DNA from: Burkholderia savannae
GTDB lineage: Bacteria > Pseudomonadota > Gammaproteobacteria > Burkholderiales > Burkholderiaceae
Reading direction: 5' to 3'
Length of the DNA stretch: 64,000 nucleotides
Assembly: GCF_001524445.2 (NCBI RefSeq)
Contig: NZ_CP013418.1
Coordinates: 620,001-684,000 of the forward strand
Shown: one piece after another, positions 10,880 to 19,819 of the stretch
How positions within the stretch are numbered: position 1 is the stretch's first letter
How the letters are laid out: the number at the start of each line of letters is the position of its first letter
Translations under genes and position numbers: made by a program
Notes under the pieces: model-generated
What the model was told of the DNA's origin: nothing
Databases searched by the model: none
Seen by the model: the letters and a program-made list of their open reading frames with translations, nothing else

Positions 10880-11662
10880 TTACGGCCGCACGGGCGGCTG
10901 CGCCTGCAACACCGACGCACCGGCTTTCGACAGCAACGCGCATTCGGCGCGCGGCAGATCGTGCTCGACGACGATGCAGCCGATCTCGTCGATCGTCGCG
11001 ACACGGTGCGGCGCGCGCGCGGCGAGCTTGTCGGCCGTCGCGAGGACGACGCGGCGCTCGCTCGCGGCGACGACGGCGCGCTTGAACGCCGCATCGGCGA
11101 TGCCGAATGCGCTGAGGCCGCCTTTCGGCGACAGCGCGCAAGCGCCGAGAAAGGCGTGATCGACGTTCATCCGGCTGACGCTCTGAACGGCGGCCGCGTC
11201 GACGCATCCGCCGACCGCCGGATCGACCGCGCCGCCGATCATGATCAGGTTCAGATCGGAGCGCCGCAGCACGGCGGCGGCGATGTCGATCGAGTTGGTG
11301 GCGACCGTGAGCTCGGCGTCTTCGGGCAGGAACTCGACCAGCGCGAGATTGGTGCTGCCGCTGTCGAGAAACAGCAGTTCGCCGCGCCGGATCAGCGGCG
11401 CGGCCGAGCGGGCCAGGGCCTCCTTGCGTTCGCGCGCGGCGTCGATCCTGGCCGCCATCGGCGCGGACGCCGGCGTGACGGGCAGCGCGCCGCCATAGAC
11501 CCGGCGGCAGCGGCCTTCGGCGGCCAGCGCGCGAAGGTCGCGGCGTATCGCGTCTTCGGAAACGTCGAATTCGGCGGCGAGCGCCGCGGCCTGGACCGGC
11601 TGCCCGAGGGCCAGCCGGCTTGCGATGGTGTCGCGTCGCGCGAGGGGAAGTGCGTCGGTCAT
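10880..11662 (-). CDS. DeoR/GlpR-family transcriptional regulator
   Basis: The 260-residue protein has an N-terminal DeoR winged helix (ARRDTIASRLALGQPVQAAALAAEF, then SEDAIRRDLRALAAEGRCRRVYGGA). This is followed by the sugar-phosphate sensor domain (DSGSTNLALVEFL, then IMIGGAVDP and FLGACALSPKGGLSAF). Family members sense phosphorylated sugars and usually repress neighbouring genes. The ATG at 11662 gives the standard length; the frame extends upstream without similarity. It precedes the MFS gene on the same strand. Confidence 0.9.
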   Translation of the reverse strand: MTDALPLARRDTIASRLALGQPVQAAALAAEFDVSEDAIRRDLRALAAEGRCRRVYGGALPVTPASAPMAARIDAARERKEALARSAAPLIRRGELLFLDSGSTNLALVEFLPEDAELTVATNSIDIAAAVLRRSDLNLIMIGGAVDPAVGGCVDAAAVQSVSRMNVDHAFLGACALSPKGGLSAFGIADAAFKRAVVAASERRVVLATADKLAARAPHRVATIDEIGCIVVEHDLPRAECALLSKAGASVLQAQPPVRP

Positions 11663-11854
11663 GCACGCAGTATAACGTGCATAAACAAGAATTGAAACGT
11701 GCAAGAACGTGCATTTCGGAATGAGCGGGCGCCGCCGCCGTCGCGCGCCGGCGTTCGGCCGGACGCGCGGCGGCGCGAATTCCCGTGGCTGCACTTCGAT
11801 CCGGCGCCCGCTGCAGGCGAGCGCGGGATGTCCCGCCGCCGCAACGGCGCCTGG

Positions 11855-13090
11855 CTAACGCGCCGCCCGCGCGGCCGTCCAGCGCCGATAACGCCGCGTC
11901 TGGCAGGACGTGGACAACTGCTGCAGGAGCAGCGCTCTCAGCGGCGAGACGCGCGGATTCGTCACACGCCCCTCACTGAGCCGCTTCAGCTGAAACTTGA
12001 CGACCGCCATGTTGGCGAGCGAGCCCAGCACCTTGTTCTTCCAGACGATCGGACGCAGCGCCGGCGCGTTGTTTCCGCCCGCCAGCCAGTCGCGCGGCAG
12101 GTTCGGATCGACGGACAGCGCGGTGGCGATGCCGACCATCGCGACGCCGCTGTCGACGACCTGCTCGGCGACCGCGCGGCGGCGAATGCCGCCCGTGACC
12201 ATCAACGGCATGCGCGCGGCCGCAGCGATGTCGCGAGCGAATTCGAGGAAATAGGCTTCGCGGGCGAGCGTGCGGCCGTCGCGCGCTTGTCCCTGCATCG
12301 CCGGGGCCTCGTAGCTTCCGCCAGACAGTTCGACCAGATCGACGCCGAGCGGATTGAGCATCTCGACCACGCGCTTCGCGTCGTCGGAGCTGAAGCCGCC
12401 GCGCTGGAAATCGGCGGAGTTCAGCTTGACGGACACCGCGAACCCGGGCGATACCGCGTCGCGCACGGCGCGGACGATGTCGAGCAGCAGGCGGGCGCGG
12501 TTCTCGATGCTGCCGCCCCACCGGTCCTGGCGGCGGTTCGTGATCGGCGACAGGAACTGGCTCAGCAGGTAGCCGTGCGCGGCATGAATCTGCACGCCGG
12601 TAAAGCCGCTTCGTTCCGCCAGCCGCGCGGCCTGCACGAAGCGGCGCTGCACGCCGGCGATGTCGTCGTCCGTCATTTCCCGCGGCACCGGAAACTGCTT
12701 GGACAGCGCGCCGAGCGCCAACGGCACCGCGGACGGCGCGAGCGTGGTCTGGCCGAGCGCGGCGGCCATCTGGCGGCCGGGGTGGTTGATCTGCATCCAG
12801 ATGTGCGCGCCGTGGGCGCGCGCGACTTCCGCCCAGCGCCGGAAGCGGTCGAGGTGGGCGTCGTCCTCCAGCACCACGCCGTTCGGGCCCGTCATCGCGC
12901 GGTGATCCACCATGACGTTGCCGGTCAGGATCAGGCCGGCCTTGCCCTTCGCCCATGCGTCGTACAGGCGCAAGAGCGCGTCGGACGGCGCGTGGTCCGC
13001 ATCCGCCATGTTTTCTTCCATGGCCGCTTTGGCGAGACGGTTCGGAATCACCGCGCCGTTGGGGAGAACGAGGGGAGTGAAGAGCTTCAT
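11855..13090 (-). CDS. NADH:flavin oxidoreductase, old yellow enzyme family
   Basis: The 411-residue protein is an FMN-containing TIM-barrel ene-reductase type enzyme. The start KLFTPLVLPNGAVIPNRLAKAAM is typical of the family. The catalytic-site region HIWMQINHPGR, the HAAHGYLLSQFLSP segment and the phosphate-binding VTGGIRRR part are present. The C-terminus is longer than the basic barrel but lacks the 4Fe-4S/FAD domains of the large 2,4-dienoyl-CoA reductases. The ATG at 13090 fits the family N-terminus. It is divergent from a MerR regulator gene, and a MerR-type promoter lies between them. It probably reduces activated alkenes or electrophiles. Confidence 0.9.
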   Translation of the reverse strand: MKLFTPLVLPNGAVIPNRLAKAAMEENMADADHAPSDALLRLYDAWAKGKAGLILTGNVMVDHRAMTGPNGVVLEDDAHLDRFRRWAEVARAHGAHIWMQINHPGRQMAAALGQTTLAPSAVPLALGALSKQFPVPREMTDDDIAGVQRRFVQAARLAERSGFTGVQIHAAHGYLLSQFLSPITNRRQDRWGGSIENRARLLLDIVRAVRDAVSPGFAVSVKLNSADFQRGGFSSDDAKRVVEMLNPLGVDLVELSGGSYEAPAMQGQARDGRTLAREAYFLEFARDIAAAARMPLMVTGGIRRRAVAEQVVDSGVAMVGIATALSVDPNLPRDWLAGGNNAPALRPIVWKNKVLGSLANMAVVKFQLKRLSEGRVTNPRVSPLRALLLQQLSTSCQTRRYRRWTAARAAR

Positions 13091-13118
13091 GGGGAGCACC
13101 CGCGGTTGACGACATCGT

Positions 13119-13150
13119 GACCTTAAGCTTAAAGTCAACTTCAATGTCAA
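13119..13150 (-). promoter_or_regulatory. MerR-type promoter with palindromic spacer for the oxidoreductase gene
   Basis: On the minus strand TTGACA (13145-13150) and TAAGGT (13120-13125) are separated by 19 bp. This is the over-long spacer that MerR-family activators untwist. The spacer overlaps a near-perfect palindrome at 13119-13136 (GACCTTAAGCTTAAAGTC on plus, one mismatch pair). The adjacent divergent gene encodes a MerR regulator, which supports the reading. Confidence 0.7.
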
Positions 13151-13167
13151 GTGCCGGGAGGGCGCGA

Positions 13168-13626
13168 ATGAAGATCGGCGAGCTCGCGCAGTTGAGCGGC
13201 GTGACGGCGTCGCGTATCCGGTTCTACGAGGCGAGCGGCTTGCTGCAGCCTGCGCAGCGGCAGGCGAACGGCTATCGGGAGTATGCGCCGGACGCGTTGA
13301 CGCGGCTGGAGATCATCGTCGGCGCGCAATGCGCGGGTTTCTCGCTCGACGAAATCCGGGCGATTCTGCCGCCGGATCTGGACAAGTGGCCTCGCGAGGA
13401 ATTGCTGCAGGCGCTGCGGCGCAAGATCGACGAAATCGAGCTGCTGGAGCAGCGTCTCGCGAGCAGCAAGCGCCAGCTTGTCGCGCTCGCCGACGAGATC
13501 GATCACAAGGCGGACGGCGAGGATTGCGCGGGCAGGGCGAAGCGCGTGCTGGACAAGATGAATCGACGGGCCGCCGAGCAATCGCCGGTGGAGCTTCGCA
13601 GCCGTCCGAAGAGAAGGCGCGCTTGA
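13168..13626 (+). CDS. MerR-family transcriptional regulator
   Basis: The 152-residue protein begins with the MerR winged helix (MKIGELAQLSGVTASRIRFYEASGLL, residues 1-26). The second half of the binding domain and a long dimerisation helix (about 80-120) follow, with a basic tail. No cysteine pattern typical of metal sensors is seen, so it is more likely a SoxR-like, organic-ligand or electrophile sensor. The ATG at 13168 has GGGAGG seven bases upstream. It is divergent from the old-yellow-enzyme gene and very likely controls the shared promoter. Confidence 0.9.
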   Translation: MKIGELAQLSGVTASRIRFYEASGLLQPAQRQANGYREYAPDALTRLEIIVGAQCAGFSLDEIRAILPPDLDKWPREELLQALRRKIDEIELLEQRLASSKRQLVALADEIDHKADGEDCAGRAKRVLDKMNRRAAEQSPVELRSRPKRRRA

Positions 13627-13684
13627 CCGGCGGGGTCGCCGCACCCGCCGCACCCGCCGCGCCACGAACGACGATCCGAATCCC

Positions 13685-14060
13685 TCATGCGGAAGCCAGC
13701 GGCGCTTCCGTCACGACTTGCGCGATTTGGCTTCCTTCCGGCGTGGCCCAGTCGCCCGAGGGTTGCCTGACGATCCGGCTCGGGCCGGCGAGCGCGACGC
13801 CGTGACCTTGCGTGCGGCGCCGGGCCATGCCGTCGACGATCGTGCCGGGCGGGCCGTCCGCATCGGCGACGGCGGGCACGCCGCAGCCTTCGCGCACGAC
13901 GCTCAGCGCCGGGAGCGCCGGGAGCACTGTGCACACGTCGTTGGTGACGCCGGCGACGATGAACTTGGTGCGCCCGGTCGCCTTCACGGCCGCCGCGAAG
14001 CGTTCGTCGCCCATCGCGGCGACGATGCCGGCGAGCGCGGATTCGCGCCGCGTACCCGGT
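13685..14060 (-). pseudogene. Isochorismatase-family hydrolase, N-terminally deleted remnant
   Basis: Reading on the minus strand, the frame gives a recognisable second half of a cysteine hydrolase (AAVKATGRTKFIVAGVTNDVC, then LPALSVVREG and VADADG). The catalytic Cys context VTNDVC is present, but the first half with the catalytic Asp is missing. Family members are about 180-210 residues; only about 110-125 are readable. The right boundary is approximate. It faces away from a LysR remnant, suggesting a once divergent regulator/enzyme pair. Confidence 0.7.
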
Positions 14061-14200
14061 GGGCGGGATAGATCCGGGTTCGTTCAACGGCAGCGCCTGC
14101 GCATGTCCCTCCATGCCGGAGGTCGGCGCGGCCGGCATGCTCGGGATGCGCGCGGTCTTCGCCGGCATCGGCGAGGTGCGCTTCATGTCGCTGAACGGCA

Positions 14201-14924
14201 TGGACTTGACTCAGCCCATGGCGCCGATCCGATGGTCGATCAGCGCAAGCGCGGCGTGCTCGCCATCGAATCGCTCGCAGCCCATGTTGAAACGCCGTTG
14301 CGCTCGGGTTGACGCGGCGTGCAGCGGCGAGCCGGCGAAAAGCATGACCTTGGCGCCGCCGTGACCTACCTGGCGCCGCTGATCGCCGAGTTCGCCGCCC
14401 TCTATCCGGGCATCACGTTCGATTTCGATCTGACGCCCAGGCGCGTCGATCTCGTCAGCGAGCCCTTCGACGTGGCGATCCGCATGGGGGAATCCGAAAG
14501 CTCGCAGCTCATCGCGCGCCCGCTGGCGTCGCTCACGCCGCATCTTTATGCATCGCCGGGCTACCTCGAACGATCGGGCGAACCGGCAAAGCCCGCCGAT
14601 CTGGCGCGGCACGAGTGCCTGGGCATCCTGAGAGCGGCCTCGTGGACGCTGCGCGACGGACGCCGAGAGACGACGGTTTCGGTGGGCGGGCGCTTCACGC
14701 TGAACAGCGTCGGGATGATCCGCCGCCTGGCGACGCTCGACATGGGCATCGTCCTGATGCCGGAGGAAGTCGTCGCCGACGAGCTGGCGAGCGGGAAACT
14801 GCGCCGGATCATGCCCGGATGGCACGGCGTGCCGATGCCCGTCTATGCGATCACCGAGACTCGTCTGCTGCCCGCGAAGACACAGCGGTTCATCGAGTTT
14901 CTCCGCGAGCGGCTGGGGCGGTAG
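14201..14924 (+). pseudogene. LysR-family regulator, HTH deleted and frameshifted
   Basis: From about 14366 to 14924 an intact LysR effector-binding domain is readable (VTYLAPLIAEFAALYPGI to FIEFLRERLGR). The preceding part (DAACSGEPAKSMTLAPP, ending at a stop at 14362-14364) joins it only after a frameshift at about 14355-14366. A possible start, MDLTQPMA, is at 14201, but the 60-residue winged helix that should follow is absent. The product could not bind DNA. Together with the hydrolase remnant it marks decay of a divergent gene pair. Confidence 0.72.
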
Positions 14925-15017
14925 CGTGCGGTGCGTGCAGGTCCGGCCGCCGGCGCGCTGCGCGCGCCGGGCGCGGCTTGCCGACGTCGGCCCGTGGGGC
15001 CCGGGAAAACGCGGCGA

Positions 15018-15250
15018 TCAGCGCTGCGGCACGAGCATGCGCGACAGCCATTTGCCCCGGTCGCCATTGGTTCCGGTCGATATGGCAGCGCCGAAAATGC
15101 CGCGCGCCGGATCGTCGTGCGCGTGAGCGCGCCGCCATCCCGGATCGAAGCGGCTGGCATGACCGTCCGGCCATTGGGCGACGAGCGCGCCTTCGGCATC
15201 GATTCCGGCCGTCGGAGGGCGCGGCTTGGCGATGGGCCGGAGCGCACGTC
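15018..15250 (-). pseudogene. Possible remnant of a gamma-butyrobetaine hydroxylase N-terminal (DUF971-like) domain
   Basis: On the minus strand a short frame reads WPDGHASRFDPGWRRAHAHD and ends at a stop at 15018. This recalls the N-terminal WPDG-x-x-SxFxxxWLRDH motif of carnitine-pathway dioxygenases. Only about 70 residues are present and no catalytic domain follows. It may be a gene fragment or a chance match. Confidence 0.33.
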
Positions 15251-15274
15251 GCGGCAGATGCCCGACCGCGCGAA

Positions 15275-15706
15275 TCAATACGCCATGTGAATCAACGGAA
15301 ACGGTCTGCCGGCCGAATCGGTTTCCGAGCGCCCGACGTCCTTGAATCCGTATCGGCGATAGAAGCCGTGGGCCAGCGGATTCTGTTCGTTGACGTCGAC
15401 GCTCAGGCGAGGATGCTCGGCCCTGACATGGTCGAGCAGGCGCGTCCCGACACCCTGGCCGACCAGGTCCGGATCGACGAACAGCATTTCGATTCGCGCG
15501 CCGTTCGCACCGACGAAGCCGGCAATGCGGCCGTCGATGGCTTCGTCGATCCATACGGTGACGTTCGGCAGGTAAGTGTTCCGGACTTGCGGATATAACT
15601 CCCGGATGTCCTGTTCGCTCAGGAAGGTATGCGTCGCGCGCACCGAACGGTGCCAGATTTCCGCGAGTACGGGATTGTCCGTGGAAAATCGACTGCGAAT
15701 GCTCAT
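15275..15706 (-). CDS. GNAT-family N-acetyltransferase
   Basis: The 143-residue protein has the acetyl-CoA binding motif in FVDPDLVGQGVGTRLLDHV (motif A, Q-x-x-G-x-G/A type). A C-terminal FYRRYGFKDVGRSETD follows, typical of the last strand and helix of small GNAT enzymes such as YjaB. It transfers an acetyl group to an amine on a small molecule or protein; the acceptor is unknown. It is a single gene with an AT-rich upstream region that should hold its promoter. Confidence 0.85.
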   Translation of the reverse strand: MSIRSRFSTDNPVLAEIWHRSVRATHTFLSEQDIRELYPQVRNTYLPNVTVWIDEAIDGRIAGFVGANGARIEMLFVDPDLVGQGVGTRLLDHVRAEHPRLSVDVNEQNPLAHGFYRRYGFKDVGRSETDSAGRPFPLIHMAY

Positions 15707-16199
15707 GGCGATAGAAAGTAATTGATTGATGGCCGGTTATTTTAAGGATTTATGCATGCGTGTATATAGGAAATAAGGAAATAGCGTCAAGACGGGAGCC
15801 ATTCCCCATGCGTTGCCCGGTCATTCAGTCGGCCCGGATTAATCGAGTCGGCCAATCGGGCGACGCAGCGGGTGATGATCGATATCGGGAAAATGCATGA
15901 TCTCGATTCATATCGATCGACGCCGCTTATTGTGGCGCAGCGCGAATTCGCATTTCAAATCGTGGACGAGCGAGATGCAAGCGTGCCTGCCATATGCGAC
16001 ATGGCCGACTTTTCGTCATGGAATTTCGGCTATCGCCACGAACGATTCATTTGCAACGGGAGCCTCGGCGCAGCGCGCGTCGGCGATCCGATCGAAACGG
16101 AAAAGGCGCGACGCGGCAGGCGCGGCGGCCGGGGCGCGAGCGAAATCCCTCGGGCCGGTCCCGCACGTGCGGCGGACCGGCGCTTCGCCTACCTGCCGA
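15707..16199. other. Gene-less, lower-GC region
   Basis: The segment is less GC-rich than its surroundings and holds only short frames with no recognisable similarity. The part near 15710-15780 is probably the promoter of the acetyltransferase gene. The remainder shows nothing I can name. Confidence 0.45.
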
Positions 16200-16547
16200 T
16201 CATGCGTCTTGCGGCACGTGCCGCCGCACGCACAGCCGCGCAACGATCATCACGACGATCCACGTGACGCCGAACGACGCGAGCATGAACCCGGCATCCA
16301 CGCTCACGCCGTCGAATAGCCGGCGCGCATAGATCGGCAGCGGCGCGCGATAGGCGTCGTACGACGGGGCGATCCCGGCCGCGGCGATCGCGCACGCGAT
16401 CGCGTAGCGAAGACGATTGCCGATACGTGCGCGCGCGATGCGCGCGAACCCGCGCGCGAGAGCGATGAACGGCAGCCCGTAGACGGCCAGCAGCGGCGCC
16501 ATCAGCACCGTAATGAGCAGATACAGCAGGAAAGTTTGCATGTCCAT
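16200..16547 (-). CDS. Small integral membrane protein, unknown function
   Basis: The 115-residue product has three hydrophobic segments: about 5-28 (FLLYLLITVLMAPLLAVYGL), about 46-62 and about 84-104. A basic end follows. I do not recognise the family. Its start lies 13 bp after the stop of the c-haem/beta-propeller gene on the same strand, so it is probably the last gene of that operon and could anchor or assist that exported protein. An alternative start two codons later is equally possible. No clear ribosome site is visible, so translational coupling is likely. Confidence 0.65.
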   Translation of the reverse strand: MDMQTFLLYLLITVLMAPLLAVYGLPFIALARGFARIARARIGNRLRYAIACAIAAAGIAPSYDAYRAPLPIYARRLFDGVSVDAGFMLASFGVTWIVVMIVARLCVRRHVPQDA

Positions 16548-16560
16548 GGCGGGTATTCGC

Positions 16561-18537
16561 TTAGTGTGTCGAACGATCGGCGCGCGAGGCGACGAGCTGG
16601 ACGGGGCCGGCCTGAATCGCGCCGGCGCGATTCGATCCGGCGCCGGCGAGCATTGCGCGGCTTCCCGCCGCTCGGCTCGACGCTTGCCGCTCGGCCGGCA
16701 AGCGATCTGACGCGTCGCCGGCAGCGGCCGCCGCCGCGCTTGCCGTACCGCCCGCCGCCGCGCCGCCGCGCTCGCCGTCCGGATACAGGCAGATGAACGA
16801 CGCGCGCGCGCCTTCGATCCCGTACGCGGGCAGATTCGACGAACTCGAGCACACCGCGCCGTCCTGCGTGAACGACATGTCGCGCAGCCACGTGACGCGC
16901 GTCGGCAGCGGATACGTGACGAAGGTCCGGGTGGACGGCGCGAAGCGGAAGATCCGATCGGACATGTTCGACGTGATCCACACGTCGCCCGTCTTCGGAT
17001 TCACGTTCAGCGCATACGGCACTTCGTATTCGTTGTGCGCGAGAAGCGGCAGCTTGTAGGTTTCGAAGCGATGCGTGCGCGGATCGAATTTCATCAGCCC
17101 GCCGTCGTCGAACGCCGGAATCCACAGGTTGCCCTGCGGATCGAAGCGCAGCCGTCGCGGGCCGCTGAGCGGCGTGTCGAATTCGGTGACGTCGAGCGTC
17201 GCCGGATCGATGCGGCCGATCTTGTTCGCATAGAGCTTCGCGTACCAGATCGAGCCGTCGAGCGGATTCACGTCGATGCCGTACGGGAACGGGAACGCGT
17301 CGCGGCCCTGGAATGCCCACTTGTGATGCGTGAGCGCGAGGTGCAGGTTCTGCCCCGGGAACCACGCGGCCATCTTCACGATGAGCGGAAACAGATAGTG
17401 CGACACCGCGCGCCAGAACCCGCCGTCGGGCAGATGGATGATCGTGAACGTCTCGGTCTTAGGATCGAAGCGCGCGACTTCGTTCGACGCGACGATCGTG
17501 AACCAGACGATGCCCGCGCGGTCGATGCGGAGCGTGTGCGGATACAGATGCGAGTGGCCGAGCGGGTAGAGCTTGAAGCGCTTCGTCGCCGGATCGAACG
17601 ACGCGAGCGTCGACGACAGCGCGTTCGTGATCCAGAACCGGCCGTCGGCCCCCTGCGCGAGGCTGTGCGGCCCGTGCTTGCCGCTGAACACGCCGATCGG
17701 CAGCTGCACGCCCGAGAATATGCCGCCCACCGGCAGATCGACGTCGGGCTCCTTCCATTCGCTGAGCTTGCCGCTCTTGCGGTCGAGCTCCCAGATCTTG
17801 TCGTGGCCTTCGTCGGCGCCGTACAGATGATCGTCGGAGCCGACGTCCGCGTCGTGGATGAACGTGAGGCCGTCGCCTGCCGCCCATTCCCGGATCTTCG
17901 CGGGCGCGAGCTGATCGTCATACAGGTATTTCTCGACCGCCGCGACCGCGCGGCCGTCCATTCCCTCGTGCAGCGCGTGCGTGATGTCCCGCGCCTGATT
18001 GTTCGTGAGGAGCGCCGCGTAGCCCTCCATCCGGCGCACCGTCGCGCCCCACGCGGCCTCGTCGCGCGGCGTGCGCGTGAGCGCATTGCCGACCTGGTGG
18101 CAGTAGTTGCACTGGCTGATGAACGCGGTCCGCGAGTCCTGGCTGGGCCACGACAGCGCGCTCAGATGCGCGGACGCGGGCAGGCTCGCGGACAGCTCGT
18201 CGGCCACCGTCTGCCGCTCGAGCGAGAAGTCGAGCGTCTTGCGCGCGCCGGACGCAAGCGCGAGGCTCTGCGCCGCATCCTTGAAGTACGGCGTGCGGGC
18301 GCGTACGCGCAGCTCGCCCGCGAAGTCGACGGCGATGCCGTAGTGGCCGTTGCGGTCGGTGTAGACGGTGTCGCGGCGCGTCTGCGCCGCGTCGAACACG
18401 GTGACCATCGCGCCCGGCAGCGGCTTGCCGTCCGACGAGACGGTGCCCGTCAGCGTGCCCGCCGCGGCGCCGAGGCTCACGGCCTGCGCGCCGAGCAGCA
18501 ACAGCGGCGCAACCCGTTTCAAGCGAATGTCGATCAT
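16561..18537 (-). CDS. Exported c-haem protein with carboxypeptidase-regulatory domain and Vgb-like beta-propeller
   Basis: The 658-residue protein starts with a signal peptide (about 1-26). A small beta-sandwich of the carboxypeptidase regulatory-like type follows (28-108, GTVSSDGKPLPGAMVTVFD). Next is a cytochrome c-like segment with a haem motif CNYCH at 143-147. A long propeller spans about 205-605, with repeats such as GRFWITNALSSTLASFDP and GIDVNPLDGSIWYAKLYANKIGRIDP, resembling streptogramin (virginiamycin B) lyases. The last 50 residues are an Ala/Gly-rich tail. Periplasmic location is predicted. The haem plus propeller suggests a redox enzyme rather than a true lyase; the substrate is unknown. 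It sits between a metal-hydrolase-like gene and a small membrane protein gene. Confidence 0.8.
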   Translation of the reverse strand: MIDIRLKRVAPLLLLGAQAVSLGAAAGTLTGTVSSDGKPLPGAMVTVFDAAQTRRDTVYTDRNGHYGIAVDFAGELRVRARTPYFKDAAQSLALASGARKTLDFSLERQTVADELSASLPASAHLSALSWPSQDSRTAFISQCNYCHQVGNALTRTPRDEAAWGATVRRMEGYAALLTNNQARDITHALHEGMDGRAVAAVEKYLYDDQLAPAKIREWAAGDGLTFIHDADVGSDDHLYGADEGHDKIWELDRKSGKLSEWKEPDVDLPVGGIFSGVQLPIGVFSGKHGPHSLAQGADGRFWITNALSSTLASFDPATKRFKLYPLGHSHLYPHTLRIDRAGIVWFTIVASNEVARFDPKTETFTIIHLPDGGFWRAVSHYLFPLIVKMAAWFPGQNLHLALTHHKWAFQGRDAFPFPYGIDVNPLDGSIWYAKLYANKIGRIDPATLDVTEFDTPLSGPRRLRFDPQGNLWIPAFDDGGLMKFDPRTHRFETYKLPLLAHNEYEVPYALNVNPKTGDVWITSNMSDRIFRFAPSTRTFVTYPLPTRVTWLRDMSFTQDGAVCSSSSNLPAYGIEGARASFICLYPDGERGGAAAGGTASAAAAAAGDASDRLPAERQASSRAAGSRAMLAGAGSNRAGAIQAGPVQLVASRADRSTH

Positions 18538-18622
18538 GGGTGATGTGGTGTAGGCAAAGAAAATCGATGAATGGGTGGAACCGTGCGGGCGGCGGCGAAC
18601 GAGGCGGGCGATCGAGGGGCGC

Positions 18623-19525
18623 TCAAGTCGTCTTTTTCGCGCCCCAGTTGCCGCCGTGCGCGGCCGCCTGCGTGGCGGGCGAGCGCGCGAGATAGTCGAG
18701 CGCGAGCTCGGTCGAGCCTTCGCCGTGCGGCGTGTACGCGGGGTTGAAGTAGCGCAGCGCGGCGCCGATCGTCTTCCAGAACGACGGCAGGTGCGCGCGC
18801 CGCGAGCCGCGCTTCCACGCGCGCACGAAACCGGGATAGCGGCCGGCCTGCGGATCGCGCGTGTACATGAACTTCGAGCCCATCGACACGAACAGGATCA
18901 GCAGCACGATCGCGAGCAGCATGTGGAACGCGCGGCCGAAGTAGCCGCCGCCCATGTAGCGATGCAGGTCGAACGCGACGGTGCCGTGCTCGACTTCCTC
19001 CGCGCCGTGCCAGCGCAACAGGTCGAGCATCGCCGGATCGGCCTGCGCTTCGTCGAGCTCGCGCGCGTTCAGCACCCAGCGGCCGAGGTACGCGAAGAAA
19101 TGCTCGAGCGCGGCGATGATGCCGAGCTGCTGGCGCAGCCAGAAGCGCGTGCCGCCGATCTTCAGGCCGAGCGGCGTCTCGCCGAGCACCTTGCTGAAGA
19201 GCCAGGTCAGGCGTTTCGTGTACGGCTGCGTGTCGACGCCGTGCCGCGCGTAGCACTGCTTCGCAACCGCGTGATGCGAGCGCGAATGCACCGCCTCCTG
19301 GCGCAGGAAGCCGTCGGCGTCCGCGTGCAGCGCCGGGTCGTCGATGAGCGGCAGCGCCTTGTTGTACACGCGGCAGAACCACAGCTCGCCTTCCGGGAAC
19401 AGCAGGTTCAGCGTGTCGATGATGTGCGTGCTCTCGGGGTCGCCCGGAATCCACTGAAGCGGCGTCGCGCTGAAATCGAACTTGACGTGACGCGCCTTGA
19501 TCTGATGGTGCTTGCCGACTGCCAT
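18623..19525 (-). CDS. Predicted metal-dependent hydrolase (PF10118, ferritin-like)
   Basis: The 300-residue protein matches the family of predicted metal-dependent hydrolases with a ferritin-like four-helix core. Histidine and glutamate pairs that could bind two metals are seen in FLRQEAVHSRSHH, ALEHFFAYLG and WHGAEEVEHGTVAFD. A hydrophobic stretch near 220-238 (MLLAIVLLILFVSMG) suggests membrane contact. The ATG at 19525 is preferred to one nine codons upstream because GGGAGG precedes it by about six bases. The activity of the family is not settled. It lies between an M24 peptidase gene and the c-haem gene on the same strand. Confidence 0.85.
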   Translation of the reverse strand: MAVGKHHQIKARHVKFDFSATPLQWIPGDPESTHIIDTLNLLFPEGELWFCRVYNKALPLIDDPALHADADGFLRQEAVHSRSHHAVAKQCYARHGVDTQPYTKRLTWLFSKVLGETPLGLKIGGTRFWLRQQLGIIAALEHFFAYLGRWVLNARELDEAQADPAMLDLLRWHGAEEVEHGTVAFDLHRYMGGGYFGRAFHMLLAIVLLILFVSMGSKFMYTRDPQAGRYPGFVRAWKRGSRRAHLPSFWKTIGAALRYFNPAYTPHGEGSTELALDYLARSPATQAAAHGGNWGAKKTT

Positions 19526-19819
19526 GTGTGCCTCCCTGTGGTTTGAATTCATCGGACGGCGTGCGGCCGTCCCGTATCGCGTGTGGCTGGAGAATGCGGG
19601 GCCGCGCGGGCGCGGCGGCCGGCGCCGCGCGGGGCGTCGAGGCGTCGAGGCGTCGCGTGGCCGGATGCGGCCGTCGCGCGCGCCGCCGCGGCGTCCGCGT
19701 CGTTCGCGGCATCGGCGTGGCGTTCGCGGCGCCCGGCGACGTCCGCGGCGCGGATCGTCTTCGTCGTGTTCGCCGCGTGTCGCATGACGCGTTCCATCGC
19801 GCGTTCCTCGCGCATCCGC

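Noticed and set aside
9674..11695. A 673-residue open frame opposite the MFS and DeoR genes
   Set aside because: It is antisense to two clear genes and its composition (Arg, Glu, Ala, His) is what GC-rich antisense frames give.
15872..16267. A 131-residue plus-strand frame beginning MMIDIGKMHD
   Set aside because: The first third looks less biased, but the rest is Arg/Ala-rich, there is no clear ribosome site, and no family is recognised.
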